This document shows positions 8,596 to 17,180 of a stretch of 47,856 nucleotides of DNA, piece by piece. Numbering within the stretch: the first letter of the stretch is position 1; each line of letters begins with the position of its first letter. The position numbers were made by a program, and so were the translations under genes. The DNA comes from an uncultured Erysipelotrichaceae bacterium (GTDB taxonomy: Bacteria; Bacillota_I; Bacilli_A; Erysipelotrichales; Coprobacillaceae): positions 1-47,856 of the forward strand of contig UPXV01000022.1 in the NCBI GenBank assembly GCA_900538465.1, given 5' to 3'. The notes below the pieces were generated by a model. It was not told where the DNA came from. It worked only from the letters and a program-made list of their open reading frames with translations, and did no database searches.

Positions 8596-9606
8596 CTACT
8601 TATTCAATCGGAATGTATCTGCTACCAATTGACTTTGTTTTATTAAACTTTCATAAGTTTCTTTACGCACATCTTCACTTTTATAACACTCATAAAAATG
8701 AAGAAGTGACTTCTTAAATGTATCATCTGGCAAAACTTCTATTTTTTGTATCTCATGATTTTTTTCTATTTCTATAGTACAAGTCAATTGATCAGGTGCA
8801 CTAAAAATACGTCCAGTTCTTAAAATACCTTGATTTGCCCATATTTCTAAATCACAACGATATTCATTATCCATCCCAAATGAAACTTGTGCTACTTGAT
8901 GACTATTTGAAAGTTGTACCGATCCGTATAAATCTATATTTTGATCATTGTAAATTAATTTAGATGCATCTATTTGAACACCTTCATCTAATAATAGTGT
9001 TATTAAACGTAAAGGATACCCACCACAGTCAAGTAAAGCTCCACCTCCTAATGACTTATTATAACGAAAATCATTAGCAGGACGTTTAGGGAAACCAAAA
9101 TTAGCTCTGATCAAACGAACGTCTCCCAATTTACCTTTTTCTATTATTTGTTGTATCTTCTCAATTTGATGATGATATATAAACATATAATTTTCATGTA
9201 AAACCAGTTTTTTTGCATTTGCTAGTTCAGTTAATTCCTTTGTATGTTCTAACCTTGTTGAAGAAGGCTTTTCTACAAAGACATGTTTATTATTTTGTAA
9301 AGCTAATTTTGCCCATTGATAGTGTAATGCTGGTGGTAAAGGAATATAGACAGCTTCTACTTGTTCATCATTTATCAAAGATGTATAACTTTCATACATT
9401 TTTCCCCCATATTGATCAATAAAAGATTTTGCTTTTTGTATTTCGATATTTTTTGTTTCTACGGTTCTAGAACCATTCCATTCATCATCTGAAGCAATAG
9501 CAATACCAGCAAATTCATAAATATCATTTAATTTTGATAACGCAGGCATAAATCTTCTAAAAGCTATCTCAGAAGGGCATATAATTCCAATTCTTATTTT
9601 TTCCAT
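8596..9606 (-). CDS. Gfo/Idh/MocA-family oxidoreductase, probable NDP-hexose 3-ketoreductase
   Basis: A 336-residue protein with an N-terminal Rossmann domain and the family hallmark EKP at residues 112-114 (HVFVEKPSS). The nucleotide-binding loop near residue 10 is unusual: the common GxGxxG is replaced by CPSEIAFRRF. Gfo/Idh/MocA enzymes such as TylC1-type and KijD10-type reductases reduce the C-3 keto group made by NDP-hexose 2,3-dehydratases. The gene for a 2,3-dehydratase is immediately upstream with a 2-base gap, and this partner is known to be needed because the dehydratase product is unstable. GGAGG lies 7 bases before the ATG. The stereochemistry at C-3 cannot be read from sequence. 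Confidence 0.88.
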   Translation of the reverse strand: MEKIRIGIICPSEIAFRRFMPALSKLNDIYEFAGIAIASDDEWNGSRTVETKNIEIQKAKSFIDQYGGKMYESYTSLINDEQVEAVYIPLPPALHYQWAKLALQNNKHVFVEKPSSTRLEHTKELTELANAKKLVLHENYMFIYHHQIEKIQQIIEKGKLGDVRLIRANFGFPKRPANDFRYNKSLGGGALLDCGGYPLRLITLLLDEGVQIDASKLIYNDQNIDLYGSVQLSNSHQVAQVSFGMDNEYRCDLEIWANQGILRTGRIFSAPDQLTCTIEIEKNHEIQKIEVLPDDTFKKSLLHFYECYKSEDVRKETYESLIKQSQLVADTFRLNK

Positions 9607-9608
9607 TT

Positions 9609-10934
9609 TTAAACCTCCAATGTTGATAATAAATTTCTAAGTTGTATATTTAAACAATTATTTATAAGATTTAAATGATTGAGAGCAGCATATGATACTA
9701 AGTAATAATTCTTAGGAATTTCTTTCAATTCATCATTTGGAATGAGCATAACCACATTTCTATTCTCTTCATGATAAAAACGTCCTCCTTCTTCAGATAG
9801 AATAGAATCAAATAACAAATTCTCTTCATTTATCATCTTCTTATAGAAAAGCTTTTCTATAGAATCTTCAAATTTTTCATTAGCTTCTTTTTGGATACTT
9901 GGACCAATCTCAATTTTATCAAAACATCCTATCTCAGGTCTAATTTTAACAAGAAATTTATATTGATTATCTACAATAGTACATATAAGTCCAAAAGTAG
10001 CCATCCCTATTGCTTTAAATAATGGTTGAGTCCAACTTCTAACTTCACGCCCTTCTATTTCTATATCACAATATATAACCTCATAAGGATATTCAAAACG
10101 GCATCTTATTCCTGAATTATCTATAATCCAATTTTTCAATTCATCCAATCTTGTTATTTCTAAATAATCTTCAGTAAACATTTTATAATTATTAATTTCA
10201 TGATAAAGTTGAACAATTTCTTGAACATAATTTTTTTCATAAATTGAATTATATAAATATTGATTTTTTATTTCACCTTGATATTGAGAACAAATAAAAG
10301 GCAAACACGATAATACAGTTCTTGTATCCATATTAACAAGATTTCTTTCTTTCATCAATTCTTTGATTTGCCAAAGAGTCATCCAACAAAATCTTTTGTC
10401 TATTTCAATTTCCTCGTGAACTTCAACAATCATATTTCTATTTCTTTTTTTATAGAAGCGTGATGATTGTTCAGATTGAATTTGGTCAACAATGATATCT
10501 TCGTTTTGAGCATTAAGAAAATATTCTAAATAAAGTGGCTTATTACCACCATGTTTTTGTGTAAAATTACTTTTTGTTGCTTGAATGGTCGGTGAAATTT
10601 GAATACAATTGATATTCCCTGGCTCAATCTTAGCTTGCATAAGATAATAATATACATTATCTATTCTTTTACATAATATACCAAGATAGCCTATTTCATT
10701 TTGTAATAAAATAGGCTGTTCAATTTCCTTATTATTTATTTTCCCTTTAATTCCAACAACACTAAAAAAAGTATGATTTTGGTTATGAATAGTTCCATCT
10801 TTATCATCATAAAACCAAGTTGAACTATCACTTAATAAATTCTGAGATATGTATACTTCTGTTCTTTCATTTAACTCATAAATCCATTCTTTAATTTCAT
10901 CTATAGTTTTCATTTTAATAAAATTGTACTCCAT
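9609..10934 (-). CDS. NDP-hexose 2,3-dehydratase family protein
   Basis: A 441-residue protein made of two similar halves, as in EvaA/TylX3-type 2,3-dehydratases. Each half has the family block: GYLGILCKRIDNVYYYLMQA followed by EPGN and ISPTIQATKSN in the first, and ATFGLICTIVDNQYKFLVK followed by the IGPSIQ block in the second. NMDTRTVLSCLPF, a family signature, ends the first repeat. The enzyme removes the C-2 hydroxyl of dTDP-4-keto-6-deoxyglucose, giving a 3,4-diketo-2,6-dideoxy sugar. The family is best known from actinomycete antibiotic clusters. The start is uncertain: ATG 10934 overlaps rmlA by 20 bases and has only a weak SD, while ATG 10913 lies just after the rmlA stop. Confidence 0.92.
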   Translation of the reverse strand: MEYNFIKMKTIDEIKEWIYELNERTEVYISQNLLSDSSTWFYDDKDGTIHNQNHTFFSVVGIKGKINNKEIEQPILLQNEIGYLGILCKRIDNVYYYLMQAKIEPGNINCIQISPTIQATKSNFTQKHGGNKPLYLEYFLNAQNEDIIVDQIQSEQSSRFYKKRNRNMIVEVHEEIEIDKRFCWMTLWQIKELMKERNLVNMDTRTVLSCLPFICSQYQGEIKNQYLYNSIYEKNYVQEIVQLYHEINNYKMFTEDYLEITRLDELKNWIIDNSGIRCRFEYPYEVIYCDIEIEGREVRSWTQPLFKAIGMATFGLICTIVDNQYKFLVKIRPEIGCFDKIEIGPSIQKEANEKFEDSIEKLFYKKMINEENLLFDSILSEEGGRFYHEENRNVVMLIPNDELKEIPKNYYLVSYAALNHLNLINNCLNIQLRNLLSTLEV

Positions 10935-11793
10935 CCAATATTTTTTTCAAATGTTTTCCATATGGAGAATTCCCATATTTTTCAACAGCTATTTCTAATT
11001 CTTTTCTCCCAATCCAATTAGCATTATAAGCAATTTCTTCAGGTACTGATATTTTTATACCTTGACGGTCTTCGATTGTTTTCACAAAATCACCAGCATC
11101 CATCAAAGCTTCAATTGTTCCCGTATCAAGCCATGCAAAGCCACGCCCTAATAATTCAACGTCTAAAGATCCTGCTTCTAAATATAATTTATTGAGATCA
11201 GTAATTTCCAATTCTCCTCTTGCACTTGGTTTTACTTTTTTTGCAAAATCAACAACTCGGTTGTCATAAAAATATAATCCTGTAATTGCATAATTAGATT
11301 TAGGATTGATTGGTTTTTCTTCCAATGAAATCACTTTTTTATTCTCATCAAATTCAACAATCCCAAATCTTTCTGGATCTTCAACCAAATATCCAAAGAT
11401 TGTTGCTTTATTTTTCTTACTAGCCGCTTTTAACAATCTTTTAACTAATCCATTTCCATAGAAAATGTTATCACCTAAAATCATTGCACAACTATCGTTG
11501 CCAATAAATTCTTCTCCTAATATAAAAGCTTGTGCTAATCCATCTGGACTTGGTTGTTCTTTGTAAGATAAAGAAATCCCAAATTGACTACCATCACCTA
11601 ATAATCTTTCAAAATTTGGTAAATCATGTGGTGTTGAAATAATTAATATCTCTCTAATCCCAGCTAACATGAGTGTAGATAATGGATAATAAATCATTGG
11701 TTTATCATAAATTGGTAATAATTGTTTACTTGTCACACTTGTTAACGGATAAAGTCTAGTACCACTTCCACCAGCTAAAATAATCCCCTTCAT
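10915..11793 (-). CDS. rmlA: Glucose-1-phosphate thymidylyltransferase RmlA
   Basis: A 292-residue nucleotidyltransferase making dTDP-glucose from dTTP and glucose-1-phosphate, the entry step for all dTDP-deoxysugars. It shows the complete N-terminal signature GGSGTRLYPLT followed by SKQLLPIYDKP, plus LGDNIFYG and EEKP, at the usual family length. It is the first gene of the operon, read from a TTGACT/TATGAT promoter at 11825-11853, with AAGGAG 8 bases before the ATG. RmlA proteins are normally feedback-inhibited by the end-product nucleotide sugar; whether that holds for a dideoxysugar here is unknown. Confidence 0.97.
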   Translation of the reverse strand: MKGIILAGGSGTRLYPLTSVTSKQLLPIYDKPMIYYPLSTLMLAGIREILIISTPHDLPNFERLLGDGSQFGISLSYKEQPSPDGLAQAFILGEEFIGNDSCAMILGDNIFYGNGLVKRLLKAASKKNKATIFGYLVEDPERFGIVEFDENKKVISLEEKPINPKSNYAITGLYFYDNRVVDFAKKVKPSARGELEITDLNKLYLEAGSLDVELLGRGFAWLDTGTIEALMDAGDFVKTIEDRQGIKISVPEEIAYNANWIGRKELEIAVEKYGNSPYGKHLKKILDGVQFY

Positions 11794-11824
11794 ACAAATC
11801 TCCTTTTAAACACATTTTTTTATT

Positions 11825-11853
11825 ATCATACTCTAATTATTATTCAAAGTCAA
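11825..11853 (-). promoter_or_regulatory. Promoter of the rmlA operon
   Basis: -35 TTGACT at 11848-11853, a 17-bp spacer, and -10 TATGAT at 11825-11830 on the minus strand. It lies between the terminator of the tagF-like gene and the rmlA start, so the deoxysugar operon can be transcribed independently. Confidence 0.75.
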
Positions 11854-11883
11854 ACTCAGTAAATCAAAGTGATTTTTATAATA

Positions 11884-11927
11884 AAAAAAGAAGAAGATTA
11901 AAATGATCCAAGTCATTTTAAATCTTC
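11884..11927 (-). terminator. Intrinsic terminator of the tagGHD-tagF operon
   Basis: Arms GAAGATTAAAATGA (11893-11906) and its complement at 11913-11927 with one bulged base and a 6-base loop, followed on minus by a T-rich run (11884-11892). It sits 22 bases after the stop of the 11949-14390 gene. Confidence 0.85.
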
Positions 11928-11948
11928 ATTTTTTAATTAAATACAAAG

Positions 11949-14390
11949 TTATTTAAATAGATCATAAAACTCTTTTATTGCTTGTTCATTAAAGGCATAT
12001 GAATCAAATTTCTTTAAATGTATTTTATCATGGTAAGCATCTATCATTCCGTGTGTTAGCCCTTCTTGTGAATCATCAACTAAATATCCATATCCTTGTT
12101 CTAAAAATGCTCTTGGTCCATCAATATTTGTACAAATAACTGGTTTTTCTAAGATAAGAGCTTCCATAATACTCATTGGTAATCCTTCATAATGTGATGA
12201 TAATACAAAATAATCACAATGTTTTAAGATATTAAAAGGATTTGTCATTGATTTAATAATTATCACATTATCTAAATTATTAGATTCAACATATTCTAAA
12301 ACATCACTATATCTTGCACCATGTCCACCAATTATAAATAGATAATGTCCAGGAAATTCTAATGAGAATTTTTCAAAAGCTTTTATAAGTCTCATAATTC
12401 CTTTCTCAGGTGAAAATCTAGCAACATTAATAAATTTCAATGTGTCTTTTTCCGACAATATTTCTTGAATTTGTTCTATGGAATGTGTAGACTCAGTCTC
12501 TTCATCAAAATGAATTGATAGTTTTGACTTTCTAATAATATTATCAATATTATTCACATTGTGAACAATTTTAATTTTATTTGCATCTATTGGTAATAAC
12601 TCTAGTAATTCCTTATCTATACCTTCCCTAACTCCAACAACAGTATCATATTCTCTATAAGCTTTGAATATACTAGGAATATGATAATTTGATCGTATTT
12701 CCATTTCTTTTTTCATATTACTATGTACATAAATAATTTTTTTAGTTTTATCCATAGCATTAAATAGATGTACAATTTGTTTTTCATATCCTGTAAAATG
12801 AATTGCATAATCAAATTTTTGTGTAGGAAATATTCTTTTTAATTCTCGAGTATACATTGTCTTAAAACTATCTTTTATCCATTTTGGTTGATAATTGAAC
12901 CTATAATAGAAAAATTGGGCAAATGACTCTTTTAATGTAATATCTCTTCTCCCTTGAATTGGAATATACTTTATCCCTTTTGGAAACTCATCAATTTCTT
13001 GTGTATGTTTTCTAACAACTCCTCTATAAAATAACAATGTATAATTATACATATCTAAATCAATATGATTAATTAACCCTTTTAAAGAACTTGTTAACCC
13101 ATTTTTAGCTAATGAGCCAACATATATCAAAACATTCTTTTTTTGATTTGAAAAACTTTTTCCATCAATAACTTCTATATCATCAGCAATTTTATTAAAA
13201 AAGACAATATCTATAATCTCTTTTGCATTATTTCTTTTATCATATGGGCAAAATTCATTCAAAAATTCTAAATATTGATTATAGTTATTCAAATCTTCTA
13301 ATTCCGCACATAATGTCTTAACATCATGAACAATCGGAAATGGTAAATTTTCTATTGGAAAATAAAGACCTCTTGATGCAAGATATTCATCTTGATCATA
13401 AGTAAATAAAATAATTTTTTTATTTGAATTTGCATAATCAAAAAAAACACTTGAATAATCTGTGATTAAACAATCGCTCGCCGCTAAAAACTCATAAGTT
13501 TCAACATTTTTTGGAAACGGATTAATATATTTAAAACGGCTAAAATCTATCTGTTCTTTAACAAAATTATGTAAATTTACAAACATTTTTTTCTTAGGAT
13601 TTAATGATTTATCAATACACTCTAAGTATGAATATAATTCAGTTATTTGCCTTTCATTATCCTTTTCATCAATAAATCCTCGCCACGTAGGCATATAACA
13701 GATAATTTCAGTGTTTTCTAGTTTTAATTTTTTCTTTAATAATTCAAAACGATCTTTTTCATAAAATATATGATTACGAGGATAACCATCTAAAATATAT
13801 TTCCCCTCGAACATATTGTCCAACATAAAATCTTCTCTCAAATGTTGTAAAGTAAACATATTTGGAAATGCGATATAATCACTCATAATAAAATTACGTT
13901 GTGTATTTCCAATTTCATGTCCACTGCCTCCAACCCTTTTTCCTAAAGTTTTTAATGGAGTCCCATGCCACGTATTAACTAAAATTTGTTTTTCATTTTT
14001 AATAAAATACGCTGGTAAAGTAGAGTTATTAAATAAATATTTAGAAGTAATTAGTGCTTTACAATATTTTTTTGAATCAATGATAACTATTTCAAAATCA
14101 GTAATTCCTTTAGAGGCTAAAAAATTTTCAACATTTTTTTTGCTTCCTTTTTGTACCGCAATAATTTTTCTATAATTTTTAAAATATTCATCATGAATAA
14201 TTTCTTCATATAAACAGTAAACATTTCCAGAAAAGTTATTTCCAGTATATGATTCAAAAAACAAACTATTATTATCAATCTCTAATTTTTCAAAATATCT
14301 TGCAAAATAAAATCTTGAACGAAAAGAAGGATATTTGAAAAAACGTTTTACATTTTTTTTGATAGCTTTTAATGTTGCTTTTATCTTCAT
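11949..14390 (-). CDS. Bifunctional TagF-like CDP-glycerol phosphotransferase fused to a GT4 glycosyltransferase
   Basis: An 813-residue two-domain protein. Residues 1 to about 400 are a Glyphos_transf domain: NTWHGTPLKTLGKRVGG (H142), YPRNH, YMPTWRG, NLHNF and ITDYSSVFFDY. Residues about 410-813 are a GT-B glycosyltransferase of the GT4 type: NVARFSPEKG, IGGHGARYSD and the retaining-enzyme region SSHYEGLPMSIMEALILEKP with its EGLP and E-x7-E pattern. It probably polymerises glycerol-phosphate and adds a hexose, either as side group or inside the repeat. It follows tagD by 11 bases and ends at a terminator, so it closes the tagG-tagH-tagD operon. The fusion would fix the ratio of glycosyl to polyol-phosphate transfer, but that is inference. 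Confidence 0.9.
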   Translation of the reverse strand: MKIKATLKAIKKNVKRFFKYPSFRSRFYFARYFEKLEIDNNSLFFESYTGNNFSGNVYCLYEEIIHDEYFKNYRKIIAVQKGSKKNVENFLASKGITDFEIVIIDSKKYCKALITSKYLFNNSTLPAYFIKNEKQILVNTWHGTPLKTLGKRVGGSGHEIGNTQRNFIMSDYIAFPNMFTLQHLREDFMLDNMFEGKYILDGYPRNHIFYEKDRFELLKKKLKLENTEIICYMPTWRGFIDEKDNERQITELYSYLECIDKSLNPKKKMFVNLHNFVKEQIDFSRFKYINPFPKNVETYEFLAASDCLITDYSSVFFDYANSNKKIILFTYDQDEYLASRGLYFPIENLPFPIVHDVKTLCAELEDLNNYNQYLEFLNEFCPYDKRNNAKEIIDIVFFNKIADDIEVIDGKSFSNQKKNVLIYVGSLAKNGLTSSLKGLINHIDLDMYNYTLLFYRGVVRKHTQEIDEFPKGIKYIPIQGRRDITLKESFAQFFYYRFNYQPKWIKDSFKTMYTRELKRIFPTQKFDYAIHFTGYEKQIVHLFNAMDKTKKIIYVHSNMKKEMEIRSNYHIPSIFKAYREYDTVVGVREGIDKELLELLPIDANKIKIVHNVNNIDNIIRKSKLSIHFDEETESTHSIEQIQEILSEKDTLKFINVARFSPEKGIMRLIKAFEKFSLEFPGHYLFIIGGHGARYSDVLEYVESNNLDNVIIIKSMTNPFNILKHCDYFVLSSHYEGLPMSIMEALILEKPVICTNIDGPRAFLEQGYGYLVDDSQEGLTHGMIDAYHDKIHLKKFDSYAFNEQAIKEFYDLFK

Positions 14391-14401
14391 AAAAAATCCC
14401 C

Positions 14402-14791
14402 CTATTTCAATTTCAAATCTTTTTTAATTTGAGTCGTACTAATTCCATCAGTTCTTGGAAGATAGATAACCTCACAATAATCTTTTAAAAAATCAAACTT
14501 ACCTTTCCAATCATCACCCATGACAAAAACATCAATATCATGCTTCTTTATATCATCAATCTTTTGATCCCAAGAATCTTCAGGAATAACTTCGTCTACA
14601 TATTTAATAGCTTCGACTATAGCCATTCTCTCAATATCAGGAATAGCACATTTTTTTCCTTTAATTGCATTAAATGCATCGCTTGACACAGCAACTACAA
14701 GATAATCTCCCAACTCCTTTGCTCGTCGCAAAATATTTAAATGTCCTATATGAAATAAATCAAATGTTCCATATGTTATTACTTTTTTCAT
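14402..14791 (-). CDS. tagD: Glycerol-3-phosphate cytidylyltransferase TagD
   Basis: A 129-residue nucleotidyltransferase making CDP-glycerol from CTP and sn-glycerol-3-phosphate, the donor for all three Glyphos_transf proteins in this window. It has TYGTFDLFHIGHLNILRRA with the HxGH motif, and the C-terminal signature RTDGISTTQIKK. Length matches B. subtilis TagD (129). Its presence supports glycerol-phosphate over ribitol-phosphate as the polymer unit. It is the third gene of the tagG operon, 18 bases after tagH. Confidence 0.95.
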   Translation of the reverse strand: MKKVITYGTFDLFHIGHLNILRRAKELGDYLVVAVSSDAFNAIKGKKCAIPDIERMAIVEAIKYVDEVIPEDSWDQKIDDIKKHDIDVFVMGDDWKGKFDFLKDYCEVIYLPRTDGISTTQIKKDLKLK

Positions 14792-14809
14792 AATAATCCT
14801 CTTTTCTTG

Positions 14810-15613
14810 CTATTTAAATAATCCTTTTTTCTTCGTATTTGGAATAATTCTTTTTTCAAATTTTAAATCACGCTCTTTTTTCTTATCAGCAGCATTTAAA
14901 GAATTATAATAATCTACATATTCAGCATAATGATCACAAACTTCATCAATTTGTCCATATTCTTTTAACATTCCACCTTCAATCCACATTGCTGTATCAC
15001 AAAAATCTCTAACTTGTGGCAATGAATGTGAAATAAAAACAATTGTTTTGCCTTGTGCTTTCAACTCTTTCATTTTATTAATACATTTTTGAGCAAAACC
15101 TTTGTCTCCAACAGATAACGCTTCATCGACAATAAGAATTTCAGGATTTAAACATAAATTAATAGAAAATCCTAACCTTGATTTCATACCACTTGAATAT
15201 TTTTTTACAGGTTGATATAAAAAATCACCAATTTCAGCAAATTCAATAACACCTTCTGTTATTTCTTGAATTCGTTTTTTAGACAATCCTAATAAAGCGC
15301 CTTTTAATCTAATATTTTCTAATCCAGTAAGTTGTTGATTTAATCCAGTATTTATTGCAATAAGTGCCTGTTCGCCATTAACAATCATTTCACCTTCATC
15401 AACTTCACTAATCCCAGCAAGAATAATAGACATAGTTGATTTACCCGATCCATTCGTTCCTAAAATCCCAACTACTTCTCCTTTTGGGATTTTAAAATTT
15501 ATTTTTTTTAATGCATAAAATCTTTTATCCATACTATGATTCTTTTCTTTTGATTTTAATGAATATATTTTAGAAACATCTCTAAATTCAATTGCATATT
15601 GTTCATTAGTCAT
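14810..15613 (-). CDS. tagH: Teichoic acid/polysaccharide ABC exporter ATP-binding protein TagH
   Basis: A 267-residue ABC ATPase. Walker A is GTNGSGKST, the signature is KYSSGMKSRLGFSINL (SSGM in place of the usual SGGQ, typical of the polysaccharide and teichoic acid exporter subgroup) and Walker B is ILIVDEALSVGD. It lacks the long C-terminal extension of B. subtilis TagH, so it is a short form. With the TagG permease just upstream it exports the finished lipid-linked polymer to the outer face. I chose ATG 15613 because AGGAG lies 8 bases before it; the in-frame GTG at 15622 falls against that SD. Confidence 0.92.
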   Translation of the reverse strand: MTNEQYAIEFRDVSKIYSLKSKEKNHSMDKRFYALKKINFKIPKGEVVGILGTNGSGKSTMSIILAGISEVDEGEMIVNGEQALIAINTGLNQQLTGLENIRLKGALLGLSKKRIQEITEGVIEFAEIGDFLYQPVKKYSSGMKSRLGFSINLCLNPEILIVDEALSVGDKGFAQKCINKMKELKAQGKTIVFISHSLPQVRDFCDTAMWIEGGMLKEYGQIDEVCDHYAEYVDYYNSLNAADKKKERDLKFEKRIIPNTKKKGLFK

Positions 15614-15624
15614 TTTTATCACTC

Positions 15625-16428
15625 CTAGATCATATCAATAAATTTATGTTTAAATTTATACATCATATAACTTCCAAACGCAAATAAAACAAAAGTAATA
15701 ACCCAAAAACATATCATTGATTTACCATAGTATAAAAAACCTCTATGAAAAAAGAAGCAATCTCTATATCCTTGAACAATGTAGTAAATAGGATTAGCCA
15801 TCATAATTGGATGTAAAAATTTTGGTAAACTTTTTATATCCCATAAAATTGGTGTTAAATAAAGAAGAAGTCTCATACATGCTAAAACTAATTTTCTTGT
15901 ATCACGAGCCAACATATTCAAAACAGACGTTGTCATAGATAATGAAATTGAAAAAATAATAGCGCATAATAAATAATATATTAATCCTAACCAATGAATA
16001 GACGGATAAATACCTCCCAATAGGAAAACCACGAATAGAATAATCATCAAACAAAAATGATTAAATAATTCTTTTAAAACAACTGTAGCTGGTAAAATAC
16101 TAACGGGAAATTTCATTTTTGTTATAACATTTACTTTTGAAAAAATAGCATTACATCCATTTGTAATGCATGGTGAAATAAAAAACCAAACAACCATACC
16201 CCCAAGCATCCAATAAATATAAGTTATCCCACCTACATCTTTCTTATTCCATACTAATCCAAATACAAACCAATACGTTAAAACTTGAATGAAGGGATTT
16301 GCAAAATTCCAAAATAGTCCTAACTTAGAATCCCTCATATCTGCCAGTAATTCATATTTAGAAATAGAATATATCCTAAATAAATTTGTAAAATTTTCAT
16401 ACAAAACATATTTCATACTTTTAAACAT
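15625..16428 (-). CDS. tagG: Teichoic acid/polysaccharide ABC exporter permease TagG
   Basis: A 267-residue ABC-2 type permease with six hydrophobic segments. LGLFWNFANPFIQVLTYWFVF near residue 36 (sequence continuing into the first helix) and the ending helix before MYKFKHKFID are typical of TagG/Wzm proteins. It pairs with the TagH ATPase, whose start follows 11 bases after this stop. It is the first gene of the operon; AGGAGG precedes the ATG and a TTGCAA/TATAAC promoter lies upstream at 16469-16497. Confidence 0.92.
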   Translation of the reverse strand: MFKSMKYVLYENFTNLFRIYSISKYELLADMRDSKLGLFWNFANPFIQVLTYWFVFGLVWNKKDVGGITYIYWMLGGMVVWFFISPCITNGCNAIFSKVNVITKMKFPVSILPATVVLKELFNHFCLMIILFVVFLLGGIYPSIHWLGLIYYLLCAIIFSISLSMTTSVLNMLARDTRKLVLACMRLLLYLTPILWDIKSLPKFLHPIMMANPIYYIVQGYRDCFFFHRGFLYYGKSMICFWVITFVLFAFGSYMMYKFKHKFIDMI

Positions 16429-16468
16429 AAAATATCCTCCTTGAAGATAGATATATATAATCTCTATT

Positions 16469-16497
16469 GTTATACATTAAAAAAGGGAAAATTGCAA
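16469..16497 (-). promoter_or_regulatory. Promoter of the tagG operon
   Basis: -35 TTGCAA (16492-16497), 17-bp spacer, -10 TATAAC (16469-16474) on minus. It overlaps the weak terminator candidate after pyrE. Confidence 0.6.
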
Positions 16498-16521
16498 CTC
16501 AAAATTACTCATCTCCCCCTT
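16479..16521 (-). terminator. Weak terminator candidate after pyrE
   Basis: AAGGGGGA (16514-16521) can pair with TTTTCCCTT (16483-16491, one G-U pair) across a loop of about 22 bases, followed by a T run. The long loop makes it uncertain. Confidence 0.4.
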
Positions 16522-16543
16522 AAATCCTATTTTAAAGTCTTTT

Positions 16544-17176
16544 TTACTTATTCATCCAAGATTCATCGCTAGGATCTTTTTTCCATGCTTTTAACTTTTC
16601 TAAATCATTTTCATGGATATAATTATTTTCTACAGCGACTTCAATAAGAGTTTCATAATTTGTAAGTGTGTGGAAAGTACAATCCTTGTTAGCGAAGTTT
16701 TCAGTTGCTTTTGGTAATCCATATGTAAAGATAGCAACCATTCCAATCACTTCACAGCCTGCTTCTCTTAAAGCATCTACACATTCTAAAGAAGATCCAC
16801 CAGTAGAAATTAAATCTTCTACGACAACAACCTTCATTCCTGGTTTCACTAAACCTTCAATACGATTATTACGTCCATGAGATTTTGCACCCCCACGAAC
16901 ATATCCCATTGGTAATTCTAAAATATCAGCTGCTAATGCGGCATGAGCAATACCAGCAGTTGCTGTACCCATTAAGCATTCACATTCTGGATAGTTTTCT
17001 TTAATTAATTTTGCTAAACCTTCTTCAACATCTTTTCTCACATTTGGATAAGATAATGTTAAACGATTATCACAATAAATTGGTGATTTGATTCCTGAAG
17101 CCCAAGTAAAAGGTTCATTTGGTCTTAAAAAGACAGCTTGAATATCTAATAAATCTTTTGCAATTTTTCTTTCCAT
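16544..17176 (-). CDS. pyrE: Orotate phosphoribosyltransferase PyrE
   Basis: A 210-residue enzyme joining orotate and PRPP to give OMP, the fifth step of de novo UMP synthesis. The PRPP-binding motif is VVVVEDLISTGGSS (about residues 118-131), with SGIKSPIYCDNR near the N-terminus, as in the PyrE family. The start is ATG 17176: AGGAG lies 8 bases upstream and it is 4 bases after the pyrF stop. An open frame upstream of it reaches into pyrF and is not coding. The rest of the pyrimidine pathway is not in the window. Confidence 0.95.
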   Translation of the reverse strand: MERKIAKDLLDIQAVFLRPNEPFTWASGIKSPIYCDNRLTLSYPNVRKDVEEGLAKLIKENYPECECLMGTATAGIAHAALAADILELPMGYVRGGAKSHGRNNRIEGLVKPGMKVVVVEDLISTGGSSLECVDALREAGCEVIGMVAIFTYGLPKATENFANKDCTFHTLTNYETLIEVAVENNYIHENDLEKLKAWKKDPSDESWMNK

Positions 17177-17180
17177 TTTT

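Noticed and set aside
6651..11793. Rhamnose biosynthesis cluster
   Set aside because: RmlA and RmlB are present but RmlC and RmlD are not. The 2,3-dehydratase and Gfo/Idh reductase indicate a different deoxysugar.
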